From Parus major (taxonomy: Eukaryota; Chordata; Aves; Passeriformes; Paridae), in assembly GCF_001522545.3 (NCBI RefSeq), contig NC_031773.1:46732359-46796358 (forward strand): DNA of 64,000 nt, read 5' to 3'. How positions within the stretch are numbered: position 1 is the stretch's first letter; each line of letters opens with the position of its first letter. Positions 9,340-21,800 of the stretch are shown one piece after another. A program made the translations under genes and the position numbers. The notes under the pieces were generated by a model. That model did no database searches. It was not told the origin of the DNA and saw only the letters and a list, made by a program, of their open reading frames with translations.

Positions 9340-12230
9340 TGCCAAGTCCTTTTTTCTCCAGTTTTTCTTTCTAGTCCTTCAGTTTCCTTGGCTGCCCAAA
9401 CTCCCTGTGATTTTCTCAATGGGCCTCCAGAAAGAAAGGGAGATTTCTGTGCAGCTCTCTGCAAGTAAATTGCTTTGCTTCTCTCAAGAATTCAGTATTC
9501 CCTAAGCATATTGCAGGTCACAGACAACATGAGCTGGGATCCAGGTGTGTGCAAGAAAATAGGCTTTTAGAAAACCAGACTATTCTGAGAAACTGACTGT
9601 AAAAGACCTTTATTAGAAATATACATTATGGAATAGAACATGCAAAGTAAAAATTGCATATGTACCGTATTTCCTACAACTTTCACAAAAAGAAAGAATT
9701 ACTTTCTCTTTTTTCATACCTTTTTTAATATTGCAGATTCAGATGAGCATTGCATTAATATTTCACTTTTCCAGGCTGTAGAAGATAAATGACAGGGCTG
9801 TTGTCCAGTACATGTAAGCAGAAGTTTCAGCATGACCCTAAGCCAAATGCCATGTGATTATGCAGATACAATACTACACATATGGCAAACTGCCATGCTC
9901 TATTTGTTACCTGCTTAGAAAAATTTTAGTCTAAGTTTATTTTGTAGGTCCCTGGGTCTGCTGGTCCTATGCTGTGCATCAGTTTTATCTCTGAAGCTCA
10001 TCACTTCTGCCTCTCCTCATGTGTGTCCTTTCCTTTATTTTTTCTCCCCTTAGCATCATTTTTGCTAGGCTAAAATACTCATGTTGCAAGACCTTATATT
10101 TCAAACACTGATTTTAAAGTCTTCAGAAGACTAAAAGACCTAGGGTGCAGTAGTCCTGAAACAGTGAACAAACTGCTATAATCAGAGGATTTTTAACCTC
10201 TCACTACAAACCAGATACTTTCTCCATTAGCAACAAAGATCCACTGACTGCCACTGTACAGTGTCTCTGTGCATCAAATTCCCCTACTGCCAGACTCTCG
10301 CATCTCCTGGTGCAAAGGACAACATCTTGCCCATGGTCCAACACAACTTCTTTTCCCAGTTCTGATGTTTGAGGTTGAGGCAATATTTTAAAGCAGATAG
10401 TTTACCACATACCATCCCAAGGCTAATATGATGTCCAGATGCCCTTTGCATAATTTCCTAAGAAATATTTTAACAGGAAATTGGTGTGAGATGGGAAAAT
10501 GGTCTCCTCTCCTCCAGCTCCTTCAGACTTCCCTGTCGTGGGGTCTCAGCAGATGGAGGAGACACGCTCAAGGAATCTGCCTCTGGAAAAGCAAGAGCAG
10601 GCCTGAAAGTTTTGCAGCACACTGGGACAAGGAGCCCTTTGTGGAGACCCCTACACAGGGAGATCTCTGCTGCTGCTTACACCCTTCCCCCTCTCCCAGC
10701 CACAAAGGGGGAAGCAGAGGCCCAGGCCCTTCCTGGAAGAAATATTTGTCTTCTCATCCACAGCTCAGAGAAGGCACCATGAAGAACCTGTGAAAATTCA
10801 GCTACAGCTTGTGTCTAAGAGGAAGAGCAAAACAATCAGAAACCCAGAAAGAGGAAGATCATTAGGTTTAAACCCCTCCTTTCCCACAACAGCATGATTC
10901 ATGCCCCCTAATCAGCCTCCCAGTTAAAGACTTAACAGGGGAAGGTGGGAGCCTGTAGAGGGAAGGAAGGGAGCTTCACTGAAGGAATGTCTGAGTAGGC
11001 CTGGAATTCTTTGCCTGGACTGAAGAGGAATTCAGGGATCACAGGTGGAAGAGAGGACGGATGGCAGCTACACGTGCACTCTCCATTCAGTTGCAAGAAA
11101 TAGGCTGATGGAAGCAAAATGAACAGCAGGATGTGGCTCACCACAAAGCAGAGAGTGGAGGTACTGCCTGAAGATACCGTGGCTGCACAAAGGGCACTAA
11201 GGTTGGTGGGGTGTCTGGAAGTGACCTCCACAGGGGTCCTTGCAGGTTGGAAACAGAATACTGGCTAGGTGGCCCTCTAGTCAGGAACCACTTGGGCTGC
11301 TCTTAAAAGTCAAACGAATTTGCTCAAATGTTGCCTATTGGTTTTGCAACAGCAAAACAAATGTCACACATTACCCACCCTATCGCCTCAGTTTGATCAA
11401 GCTCAGCAGCTGCAGAAAGGCCGCACAAAAAGGGCTGTATTTTGTGTACCTTCATTTATACACCTCAGACATGTGCCACCCTGGAGCTGGAGCAAGCACC
11501 AGTGCACAACCAAGCAGGAACCTGGCATCACCACTGGTATGACTTCAGGCTCACAAAGGCTTCTTGAGAGGAAATCAGTGCTGTGGGAGACTGAGCCTGT
11601 GTGGCTGCGAGCAGCCACCTCAGCTGCACAAGTCTCCTCTGCATTCCTCACCCTCCCTGGCAGCTCCCAAACTCTTGAAGTCCGCCAGGAGTTTTCCCTT
11701 GCATTTCACATGGAATGTGCTTGGGCCGCCAGCTCCACAGCAGCACGATGGGTGCTGCAGCTCACACGGCAATGCCTCAGGGTTACTGCAGGTCAGGATG
11801 CAGTGCTGGGGACGCGGCAGAAGGGGAACAGCGGGGGTGCAAAGGGGTCACAAATGGACCTTGTCACAGAGCTGCGGGTGGAAGCAGAACTGCATTTTGG
11901 AGAGACTGTGGCTGTAATATGCTGCAAAAAGGTTTTTTGAGGGAGCCCCCAACAGCACCGCAGCCCGCAGTGAGGCCCAGAGCCACAGCCGTGCAGCTCA
12001 TGCTGCTGCTCGAGTTGGCACCATTTCCCTTTCATTCTTAGCTTGATTTTAAACGGTGTCATTGCTCCCTCAGAAGAACAGAAAAGGAATTGCTTCCTGC
12101 AGACACATGAAGCATTTCTTAGGCAGGTTTGGTGATTTATTTCTAAGCGTCGTGAAGACCCTTACGGCCAACTCAGCGAACAGAGCCGAAGAGAAACACA
12201 GGTCGGAATATTCCTGACCTTTGGAACGGT
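9340..12230. other. Intergenic stretch, no gene recognised
   Basis: AT-rich unique sequence with no recognisable protein family. Two open frames stand out by length only. One is plus 11320-11940 (206 codons). The other is minus 11231-10932 (99 codons) with a hydrophobic stretch (ILLFILLPSAYF). Neither shows repeats, a recognisable domain or clear splice context, and I do not call them genes. Confidence 0.5.
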
Positions 12231-12308
12231 CGGAGTTCCGGTACGCGGCGCCGTGCCGCCCCGCCGCGGCTCAGCGGAGCAGCGCGCCGCCTCCCGGCGC
12301 CGGCTCTT

Positions 12309-12324
12309 CTGTCCTTAGCACGGG
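12309..12324 (-). terminator. snRNA 3' box of U12
   Basis: On minus, about 14 bases after the end of the RNA, the sequence reads GTGCTAAGGACAGAAG. It matches the snRNA 3' box pattern GTTTN(0-3)AAARNNAGA well, the signal for Integrator-dependent 3' end formation. Confidence 0.6.
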
Positions 12325-12337
12325 CGGCACGGAGGGA

Positions 12338-12485
12338 CGGGCAGATCACGGCACCCGGGCATCCCGCGAAGTAAGCGGGGCACCCAGGGGCGACCTGTAC
12401 CCGCGCAAAAATTCCTCTCACATTCGGAGTGAGGACCCGGGCGTCACCCCGGGTCGTTATTTTCCTTACTCATAAGTTTAAGGCA
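12338..12485 (-). ncRNA. RNU12: U12 small nuclear RNA (minor spliceosome)
   Basis: Read on minus, the RNA begins TGCCTTAAACTTATGAGTAA and runs about 148 bases to ...GTGATCTGCCCG, close to the 150 nt of human U12. The region that pairs with the U12-type branch site (ATGAGTAAGG followed by AAAATAACGA) appears unchanged from the human sequence as I remember it. The stem around GGGGTGACGCCC differs from human by paired changes (human AUU/AAU arms read ACC/GGU here), which keeps the helix. The Sm site AATTTTTG follows, then the 3' stem-loops. U12 recognises branch points of AT-AC and other minor introns together with U11. Human RNU12 also lies immediately upstream of POLDIP3 in divergent orientation, so this is conserved synteny. 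Confidence 0.95.
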
Positions 12486-12530
12486 TGACGTACAGCTCGC
12501 CGCGCCGCTGGGAGATTGCTCTGCACTAAC

Positions 12531-12549
12531 TCCAAAGGTCAGGGCGAGT
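12531..12549 (-). promoter_or_regulatory. Proximal sequence element (PSE) of U12
   Basis: On minus the sequence ACTCGCCCTGACCTTTGGA lies at -46 to -64 from the U12 start. It resembles the vertebrate PSE (TCACCNTNACNNNNAAAG) bound by SNAPc, at the right distance for a Pol II snRNA gene. Confidence 0.65.
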
Positions 12550-12680
12550 AACGCCTGACCCCGCCTGACGCCGCTTCCAGCTGGCCTGCAGTGTCCCCAC
12601 CACTGCCCACTGCCTCTGTCCTCTTCCGCGCCGCGGAACCGCTGCCACGGGCCGAACCGGACCGCGACGTGCCGCGCAGT

Positions 12681-12688
12681 ATGCAAAT
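12681..12688. promoter_or_regulatory. Octamer (distal sequence element) of U12
   Basis: A perfect ATGCAAAT octamer lies 196 bp upstream of the U12 start, the usual position of the snRNA distal enhancer bound by Oct-1. It is also 162 bp upstream of the POLDIP3 start codon. Confidence 0.8.
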
Positions 12689-12849
12689 GAACGGTCCGGG
12701 GGCCGCGGGGGGTTGTGGGGCGTCCCGGCGCAGCGGGCGGAGCCGGAGGCGGGGCCCGCCGCTCCTCTGGGGCGGGGCGAGGAGCGGAAGTCGTACGGTG
12801 TCACCTCCGGGGCTCGCTCGCTGCGTCTCATCGTCGGGACCGCGACAAG

Positions 12850-15800
12850 ATGGCGGACCTGTCTCTGGACGAGCTCATACGGAAGCGCGGTGTGACGGTG
12901 AAGGGAAGGTGAGCGGCTGGGACGGCGAAGCAGCGCCTCGAGCCCGGCGGGCCCCCGCCGTTCTTCGTGTGTCCCCTCGGGCGGCTCCGCTCCGCGGGCT
13001 GCGGGCCGCGGCTGCCTTGGCGCGGCCCGGCCCTGCACCCGCCCTCGCGTTCCCATTGGCTGAGCCGCGGGGCTGCGGGGCCGCGCTGTGATGCGATTGG
13101 CGGCGGCGGCCGTCACTCAGGGCCGGGGCGGGGGTCGGGCCCCCATCTCGGCCCCAGTGCCTGGCGGTGCCCCGGTGGGGCAGGAACGCTCGCCGGCCCA
13201 TCCCATCTCGGTCTTTTCGGGATTCCTGGCGCCGTCTCTTGTCTCACTGAATCCTCCGAGTTGCCCTGTCCCCGCTGCCTCGTGCTTGTCCCCGCCGATT
13301 AACCCAGCCCTGCTCCCTGTAATGGGGTCGGCGGCCCTGAACCCCGTCGGTAGCCGGGCTGCAGCTGGTCTCCCGGCAGTGCCCCGGGGTGCCCGGTGCC
13401 GCCGCGCTCCCGGGAGCGGCTCGGTGCATTGTGGGAGAGCCGCGGGAGCGCTGGTGCTGCTCGGGGAGCCGTAACCGACCGGGGCCGCCGGGCAGCCGCG
13501 CGGGTGAGGCTGCTGGGGCTTCGGCTGCACCGCTGCCCGGGCTTCGGAAGGTGTCGACCCTCTAGCGTAGTTAGTGGTGCTCTGACAGATTGTTTGAAGT
13601 AGTTGAGAAGAAGCGGAGCATGTTGCAGATAAGAGCTGCGAGGTCAGATTATTTCTTTGCATGGCAGATGTTTCCAGTGGAGGCTGGGCCATTTACTGCC
13701 ACAGTTGGCAGTTCTTACCTGGATTCTCCTTCGGTAGCTTTTCGTTTTCCCTTTGGCCATAGTCTCTTAATGTTTCTGAAGATCTATCTTGTCCCCCATC
13801 TCTGTTAGCTCAGTGTGCTCTTGCTTTGTTGGGGATTTGTTGTTGTTATTGCTGGTTTTTTATTAATTTATTGGTTTTTGTTTTTAACTCTGAATGTGTA
13901 TACACTTACACGTCTTGAGTAATATTCTGAAAGTTACCTGCTAATGCATACTACCAAACATTCAAACATATTTAAATCGTAGTCTAGACAAGGCCTTGGC
14001 TTTGTGCTTTCATTCATGTTATCCTGCATATTTGGAAGAGTCTTAGGCTGCTTACTATGCCCTAAGTACCTCCTTTATCCCTTTTCAAATCTTTCCGTAA
14101 CTCTCATTTCTTTCAGAAATTCTTTCTGCTTTTTTTTTGCTGAGCAAAATGAACTGAATCCCTCTGTAGCACTGTAAAAATTGTTGTGCCCCGCACTCCT
14201 CTTGTATGTTGTGTTTACTTCACTTTATAAATATCTGAGGTAGCAAACTTGGATTTGTGAAGGCTGGATAAACTGAATAAACTTAAATCATTATATTCAT
14301 GCAGTTCAGTAGTCTAGCTGAAATAACAGGAAAATTTTCACCTATGTACTAATGTACTAAAATGTACTGATGCATAACATATTCAAGCCAGAGCTTGGAA
14401 TCCTGGAAAGTGAATTAGATGTTTGAGCTTTTATTTCAGGTGCTCTGGCACAAATACCTAAGCAGTTAATGCTCTTGTAGGGTAAGCAATTGTCTGTGAA
14501 AGACAGTTGCTTATTAGAATAAAGACAACTCTTCACAAATGGTGTAATCTTCAATACAGTTTCTTAGCCTATTACATTGGGATTTGTCATCAGCAGCCTT
14601 AACTAATCGTAGTTTAAATACTGGTATGTACATTGCTGGTTTTACTTTGACCTCTCTCATGAGCCTCCCATCCAGCCCTTTGCAGTGCTTCAGCTAAATG
14701 CTTTCAACATGGCTAAATAAATGCTTTTTAAAATTGCAAGGAAGGTCTTGCTCTGTGTCTGTTGCTTTATAGATACTGTTAGTCTTCTGTATTCTGGGTA
14801 TATTTTCATAGATGGTCTTAATAATCCTGTTTTTTCTAGCTGGCTTGCTTTTGCTGTATGAGAGAGCAGCCATAGGACTCTTAGATAGGTAATAAAATGG
14901 GACTCCAGTCCCAGCTTTCCTGACATCTGGACACAAGAATGAAAGAGACAGAAGCAGAGGCTAAGTCTTTCATCTCTTGGTTGGTTGGGGTTTTTTTCCT
15001 TAAAGATCTCTCCACTGAAAATGCAAGACTGTAAATAATGTGAAGGTTGTGGAGTTAGATCAGGAGATATTGATGTAAAGGTGTATGAAGAATTGAAATT
15101 ACATCCTCATTTGATACTGTGATACTGACCTTTTGAGTATTACAACAAATTCTAGGTATCTACTCTTAGACTTTATAAAACTGGGCAACACATTTCTGAA
15201 AGCAGATGAACGCTGTAGCCCTCTATTCTGACTTTTAAAAAGTCAACAGCAAGAATATTTTTTCTTGCTCTTTCTATCTACTTTTTTTCTTTTTTTTTTT
15301 TTTTTCTTTTTTAATGCAAAGAAACCCAATGGAAAAAAAAAAAAACAACTTTAAAAATACTTAGCAAAGGAACTCCATTAAAAATAGATAAACTGGTTTT
15401 GTTCTTAGGGCAGTTTTTGAAAAAGTGTATCAGACCTGTAATAAGAAGGTAGTTCTAGCTTTCACCCTATATTATGCTGCTTTTTAGGAATACTTCTCTA
15501 CAAGTACAAATACTGTAGTTTTAGAGGGCTGTTGTCTTTCTGTGCTCAGTATTGTGAAAATGATGTGCTTAGAAAATGAAGGCCATCAAGTGCAGTAGTT
15601 CTTTTAGTAGATTAAAGAAGAGGCACTCATGTTAAAAAGTAATTTGAATAATGACTGTTCTTGAATCTAATCAACCTTGAAACTGGTGGCTTTGAATTTG
15701 GATTGTTACTGGTGCTTGTACATCCTAAAATTCAAGTTGCTGTGCTCCCACAAATCTGAACTTGCTGCCCAAAATTCTTGAAATCATGTGTAGTTCCATG

Positions 15801-18800
15801 TTTCCTTCGTATCAGGATGTATTACTGTATTACAGAAGATGCTTTAGTAGACCTGTTCAGTTGTAAAGCTAGAAAGTCTGTTCCTGTTCCTCTTTGTCTT
15901 CAAAAGTTTCCCCAAAGTATCTGAGTTGTTGAATTTTGTTTAAATGTACTTAGCACAGCTGAAATCAGACCCTTTAGTTTGAAAACGTGAGCTTAAGGAT
16001 GGAGTTTGTAAAGTTCCTTAGCTGTTTATACAGAAAGTAAAATCCAGCATAAAACAGCTTAGGAGCTCTACTCTTGTATTTAGACATCCAACCAGAGTGG
16101 ATTTCTGCACAGTAATAATGAACTTTTGTTTGCAGAAACACAAATACTTTTATTGACATTGTATCACATCTTATAATGCCTGAAACTTTTTTCTTTTTTC
16201 TTTTTTCTTTTTTTTTTTTCCTCCCAGAATTAACACAAGGCCGGTGTTTGGGGGTGTAAGATCTCGCATTGGGATCCAGCAAAACCTTCTGAATAGATCA
16301 TCACCAGCTGTGAGCTTCCAGCGGACATTTGATGCCCGACAGAAGATAGGACTCACTGACGCCCGGCACAAACTGGGGGTTAAAGATGCTCGAGAAAAAC
16401 TGGTTCAAAAGGACGCTCGGTTCAAAATCAAAGGGAAGGTGCAGGATGCTCGAGAGATGTTGAATTCCCGTAAGCAGCAAAGTGTTGCTGCTGAAAAGGT
16501 GACCAAAGTGGTGGATGCCAGAGAGAAGATCAGCTTAAAAAGGAGCACTCCAGCTGTTATCAGCCCAGCTATGGGGACAGTAAATCCAGCCATGAAAATC
16601 ACCAAAACTATCCAAGTAGGTGAAGTGAGTCACCTCTGAGCTTCACAGTTACTCTACAGCAGTTCAGTAAACATAAGACAGTTCATAATATGTTCATATG
16701 GTTACAATAGAAGCAACAATGGTACAGTTCATTCCAGCCTGTGGGGTAGGATTCTGATTCTTTTGTGTGTCCTTGCAGCTCTTTGGGACTTTCTGTAGAA
16801 TCACACCTTGCATTTAAATTTTCATTTCAATTTTGGGCCCAGAAAGACTAAGGCAGAGCTCCTGTCAGCATTAAAGGAGACTTCTTGAATGGTTAAGTAC
16901 TCTCTTTCCTACCTGAATGCAAACAAAATGATGCAGATTTTTTTTTGTCGTACTGCCCCTCTTTGCAAGTCTGATGCAGTGGATTGTCCTGTATAGATAA
17001 CTGGTTTATCCTAGTGGTGGGATAACAGTTTAGAATATGCAGCTGTGTTTGTATCTAAGAAAATTTAAAATTCAATGAGCCATTCTACAGTTTTCTCCTT
17101 TTATACTTGTCTGGTTTTCAGGAAAGCCCTGACTTCCAGGGAGTTGCCTGATCACATGAAGCATTCCTGCTGAGGCTCAAGATTTATTTCAATTGTGTTA
17201 TAATCACCCTGACCTGCTGGTTTCCTGGGCCAGTTTTCTGCTTTCACTTTGCAGCACAGCAACTTGATTCGTAGCTTCTCTGAGAAACAACTCCTGTTGA
17301 ACTGTGTCTGTTAAGTACAATGGGTAGAATCAGAAGATTGTTGTTTGAGTGGTTTTGCTCCTTACGTCTACTACCACATAACTGAGGTTCCTAACCTACC
17401 TTTTCCATTTTCATCCTCCCAAAAATGAGCATTGTGCTTACACATACCAATGTTCTATTGTCATCAGATTGAGAGCCTAGATGAGTCTGCTTTCTGTTCA
17501 GCTGTGGGTTTTGCTGAAGAACATCAAACATGTTTCTTCTGCAGATTAGCCTAGGAAGTTTCCCACTACTCTGCAGGTTTACTGCCAGGCTGATGTAAGA
17601 AAGAGAAAGGACTCCTGCGGCAGTAAGGGGGGCTAATCACAGAGCAGTAGAGCAGTCTGTTCAGCAGCCATTAATTAGGAGGATGATTAGTACTCTTTGC
17701 TGTCCTTCTAAGCCAAATCACCAGCATCAGCCATGAGGAATGGACCGTTTTCTACAAAGTTTCTAGGAATTAAAGTAGTTTCCAGAGACTTGGTGCAGTA
17801 GCTATTTGTTCTAACCTGGTGTTTTGGGGTTTTTTTGTTACTTGGTTTGAGTATTTTCTGTTTGTTAGACAACAAAGTGCAAGTGTCTTGGTTTAGGGCA
17901 AATTTGGGAGAAAACTTCAGAATGGGATCTTTTTAGAAAGTAAATTTAAACAGCTCTTTTTGCAACTGGTTTGGGAAAAGATTTTAGTGGAGAAAAGTGG
18001 AAAAACTGTTTATTTAACAAGCAAAGTATCTACAAGCATAAAAAAAAGGTACAGTATTAAACAATGAAACGGCTTGCTGTTTGAAGAGATGGCAAATTTA
18101 GAAAAGTCTTTTTTGTGGGGTGTAGCTTGGCTCACTCCATCTCTTACCAGTCTTTGTAGTGCTGGAAAGTGCCGACACCCAGGCTTTGGTGGGCCACAGG
18201 TATGAGCTCTGGGTTTTCAGTCAGAGTAGGTTTGAACAGATTTAAGAAAAAAGAAACAAAACACAGTCCAGGGAATTTTTCTGCCTCAGCTAGCTAAAAA
18301 CTAACTAGAAACAAAGGAAAGCTCTGTCTTGCTGTCTGTCTGCTGCAGGCAGCACAGTCCGGAGAAGCACGCAGGGGAGTGGGTGCTGTTTCTGAAAACA
18401 AACTGTGTGCTTCTTCTTTCCTCCCCTTTGCTCTCAAAGCTAGTTTTAAAGGTGCAGAGCTTAATATGTAGCGTAAACAGAACAGATGATTTGGGATACA
18501 AGCATCATAAAGTCCTCCCAGCACATTCCACCCCTTATCCCCATATCGTCAACTTATTACCAAAACTAATATATATTCTAACTCTACAAACACATGCATT
18601 ATACATACATATATATGTACATATACACACACAAGGACAGTGACATTGAGCAAACAGTGATATTTATACATGGAAACATATATTTATATATAGGATATTA
18701 TGGCAGCTCAGACTGTAGACAGAACCTTGCACATGAGCAATTACCTAAAAATGTTTTAAATTTGTACTGAAATTCCAGATTGCCCCTGACCCTCCTATCT

Positions 18801-21800
18801 TCCCAAATGTGGAAGTAGAATCAAACTAGTATATCTTGATCCAAGGTTCAGCACACAGCTCTAAATGTGCTGTCCTGAAGTCTTGTTTCTTATAGAGAAG
18901 GAAATATCTTTGGAACCAAAAAATGACTGTAGGTCTGCTGCTGTTCCTGTAAGATAGGTATCCTTTTTTCTGAATTGATTAGCAAATTGAAACGTGAGGT
19001 GCTGTGGTCTAAGTAGCAGTCTAGAGAGCATGCAAATCTGAAGATTTTACTACCTGTGTAGACTATTTTTGTAAGAATACCTATTCTTTAGTGGACAGCT
19101 TCCAGCTTTTTCAGAAAGCAGAAGGACAACGTTTTTAAGGGTGTTGTTACATGACTTCAGTTATCAATTAGTACAGCTGCATTCCCTAGCTACTTCTGTG
19201 GTGGTTTCCCTGTTTCATGGTATAATGGACTGCAGAAGAGGCAGCTACACTACCCTGTGCATTATTTTATTCCAGCTCTAGTGCTAAGGGGCAGTATACA
19301 CTTCTCCTTTTGTTTGATGGAGATATGTATGTTTAGTTATCTGTAGCATGAAGGAAGAGATACTTACCCCATTTCTGACTTACTCCATTCATGGTTTTGT
19401 GTTGGCAGAAATGTGGAGCTAGTCGGTCCTGACAGGACTGAATTTATCTTCCCTTCCCTATAATCTTGGACTGAACCCTAAGTAATTTGATTCCTTTTCT
19501 TCCTGTGGCCTTAGATTTTAATTTAAGTGAAGCTGTCTCATGCTGACCATATCACAGGAAATACAGGTGTTACCTAAGAGCATATTAGGTAATATATTTC
19601 AAAGCAGGAAGGTGAGTTTCATTTAAGTGATCTCAGGGTATTCAACTAAAACTTTGATTTTCTGAAATGAGGACCTGATGGACTGTAGCACTTAATGCTT
19701 TGGTTCTTTATCTCTAACTGTAGCAGAAGGCCATTCCTGGACACTCTCATCCAGCAGTTCCTGGACACTCTCATCCAGCAGGAATGAGGATTAATGTGGT
19801 GAACAATCATACACATAAACAGGTGTGTACCTGCTCTGTATTTTGTTTGTTACCTTTGTCAGGGAAGAAAATCTGTCCATAAACATTGGCAGGTGCAAAG
19901 AAAACTCTTAAGTAGATTAGGAGAGTGGATGTGATTGTACATAGTCAAATGTGCTGCAGTGAGGTGGGAGAGGGTGATTTCCTGTGAAATCCCAGCTGTG
20001 GGCCACTGCTGGAATCCTGATAGGGAATGATGTTAATTAGCATTCTGATGTACTTCCAAAGTTGCCTTGGGCCTTATCAAGCAGATTTTGAGAAAGACCC
20101 TAGAGTACTGTCTTTCTGGAATCAGTTTTAAAGACCTTTGTCATTGCCCACATCCATTCAGCCACCTTACTACTTGGGGTGCTTTCAGGGAAAAATTGTA
20201 TGTTTTTATTACTTAAATTATTTCATGCATATATATGTAAAGTAATGCATGAAATACTGGAAAACTGGCATTCACAGTATCATGTCAGGTGACTTTTTTG
20301 CCATGATAATAGTAACTTCAGCTATTTGTGTATGTTACCTTTATGCTGGCCTGCTACTCTGCTACCCTTACTTATCGCAGATGCTGTTGTTTAAGGAAGT
20401 GTCTTCGTTATTCTGACCTCATCACTGTAAACGTGGAATCCATTTCATTTTGTCGCAAACTCAAGTCCATTGTCCTGATGCCTAGTGTTTTTCCCAGCTC
20501 TTTTATTTTCTCCACAATTCTCCTCTGTTCTCTGTCCATTTTTGGTTTTTTTTTTCCCTTTATAGCATTTCTGTGACTGGAACAACTTCCCTGTTTGTAA
20601 ACCAGAATCTTGCTGACTGTGACAACCCACTGATTTTGCAAGCTCTTACTGCTAATCCCTCCATTTTTCTTTACCTTTTTACTGAATCAATGGGAAGCTG
20701 TTTGCAGTTGTGATTTCTTATGTTCTGGGCACTGCTATATATGTCTAGATGTTTTCTTCATGTTATTTAGAGTCAGTGAAAAAACTGCTTGTGTAGTTGA
20801 GCAATACATGCTCAGTATTTTAAGGCAAGGCTGTGAGTGTTAAGTTGAACTGGAAAATTAATTATTCATTCAGTAATGCTCGTAGTGCAGTGTTTTCTAG
20901 GGCCAGATGGCTATGTTCTGTACTAAGGAAAGCAGGCTATTCAAAAGGAATGTTCAGTTTAGGTGTACTCAGGAGGAATTTGTTTAATTAAAAAAAAACC
21001 CAAACAAAAACAAATCCACCGCACACACTCCCAAACTAATTAAAAAATCACATGCACAGGCTTCAGCTGCAAAGGTAGGAGAGTGCTAGAAGACATTGAG
21101 GCTTTATTCCATTAATGTAGCTTCAGCAGTCCTAGTGAGGTCCAGGAGCAGAAGAATCTGTATGTAATTTCAGTATATCTAGGGAAACTACTGCTGTGGT
21201 GTTTTTGGAATGATAGTTTTCATAGTGATGTTTTGACATGGACTTGTATATCTAGAACTAAAATCCAGTGTAATCATGTTCATTAGCTGAAGATGGTTGA
21301 AGGCAGGAGAAAACTACCTATTTATGAAATGTCTCAATGAAATCTACCTGCATGTAAACTATTACCTTCTTCACTTCAGGGTCTGTATGACGCAGAAGAT
21401 GATGATGAAAGCGTCTCTCCCCTTCCTAGCAAACAGATGAAAATCACCACCACAAACAGTTTCCTGCACAACTCAGTAAGAGATCATCTGAACAGTCCCC
21501 ACCATGCCATGCTCACATTGCATGGACACAGAGGCTGTGTCTTTACAGGGCTTATGTTCTTTTAAAATCTGTACATGATGCTTTCTCCTCAAATATTTGC
21601 TCTTCACCCCACCCTTCCTTTGTGCCAATGCTTATACTATTATTTTTGGAACAGAATTCTTTTAGGGTAACTGGTTTTATGATAAGGCTCTTAGCAGCCA
21701 GAATGTGTGCTTTCTGCCCTGCTGGCAGATTGCTGCATCCTGGCTCTTGACTTTCTTCTTGTTGAGGAAGGGCACTGAACCTGTCTTGTTACTGTTTGAG

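Larger units (their letters stand above)
12230..13560. promoter_or_regulatory. CpG island: two-way U12 snRNA / POLDIP3 promoter
   Basis: Strongly GC- and CpG-rich compared with AT-rich flanks. It contains the U12 snRNA and its promoter on the minus strand and the first coding exon of POLDIP3 on plus. The U12 start (12485) and the POLDIP3 ATG (12850) are only 365 bp apart, so the Pol II snRNA enhancer and the mRNA promoter share the same DNA. Confidence 0.8.

Noticed and set aside
11320..11940. 206-codon open frame on plus between the Mieap_C-like gene and U12
   Set aside because: No domain, repeat or splice context, and no sign of coding conservation can be read from one sequence. Kept only as a note in the intergenic entry.
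18590..18660. TA/CA-rich tract as a possible regulatory element
   Set aside because: Looks like an ordinary microsatellite at the edge of an LTR-type insertion.
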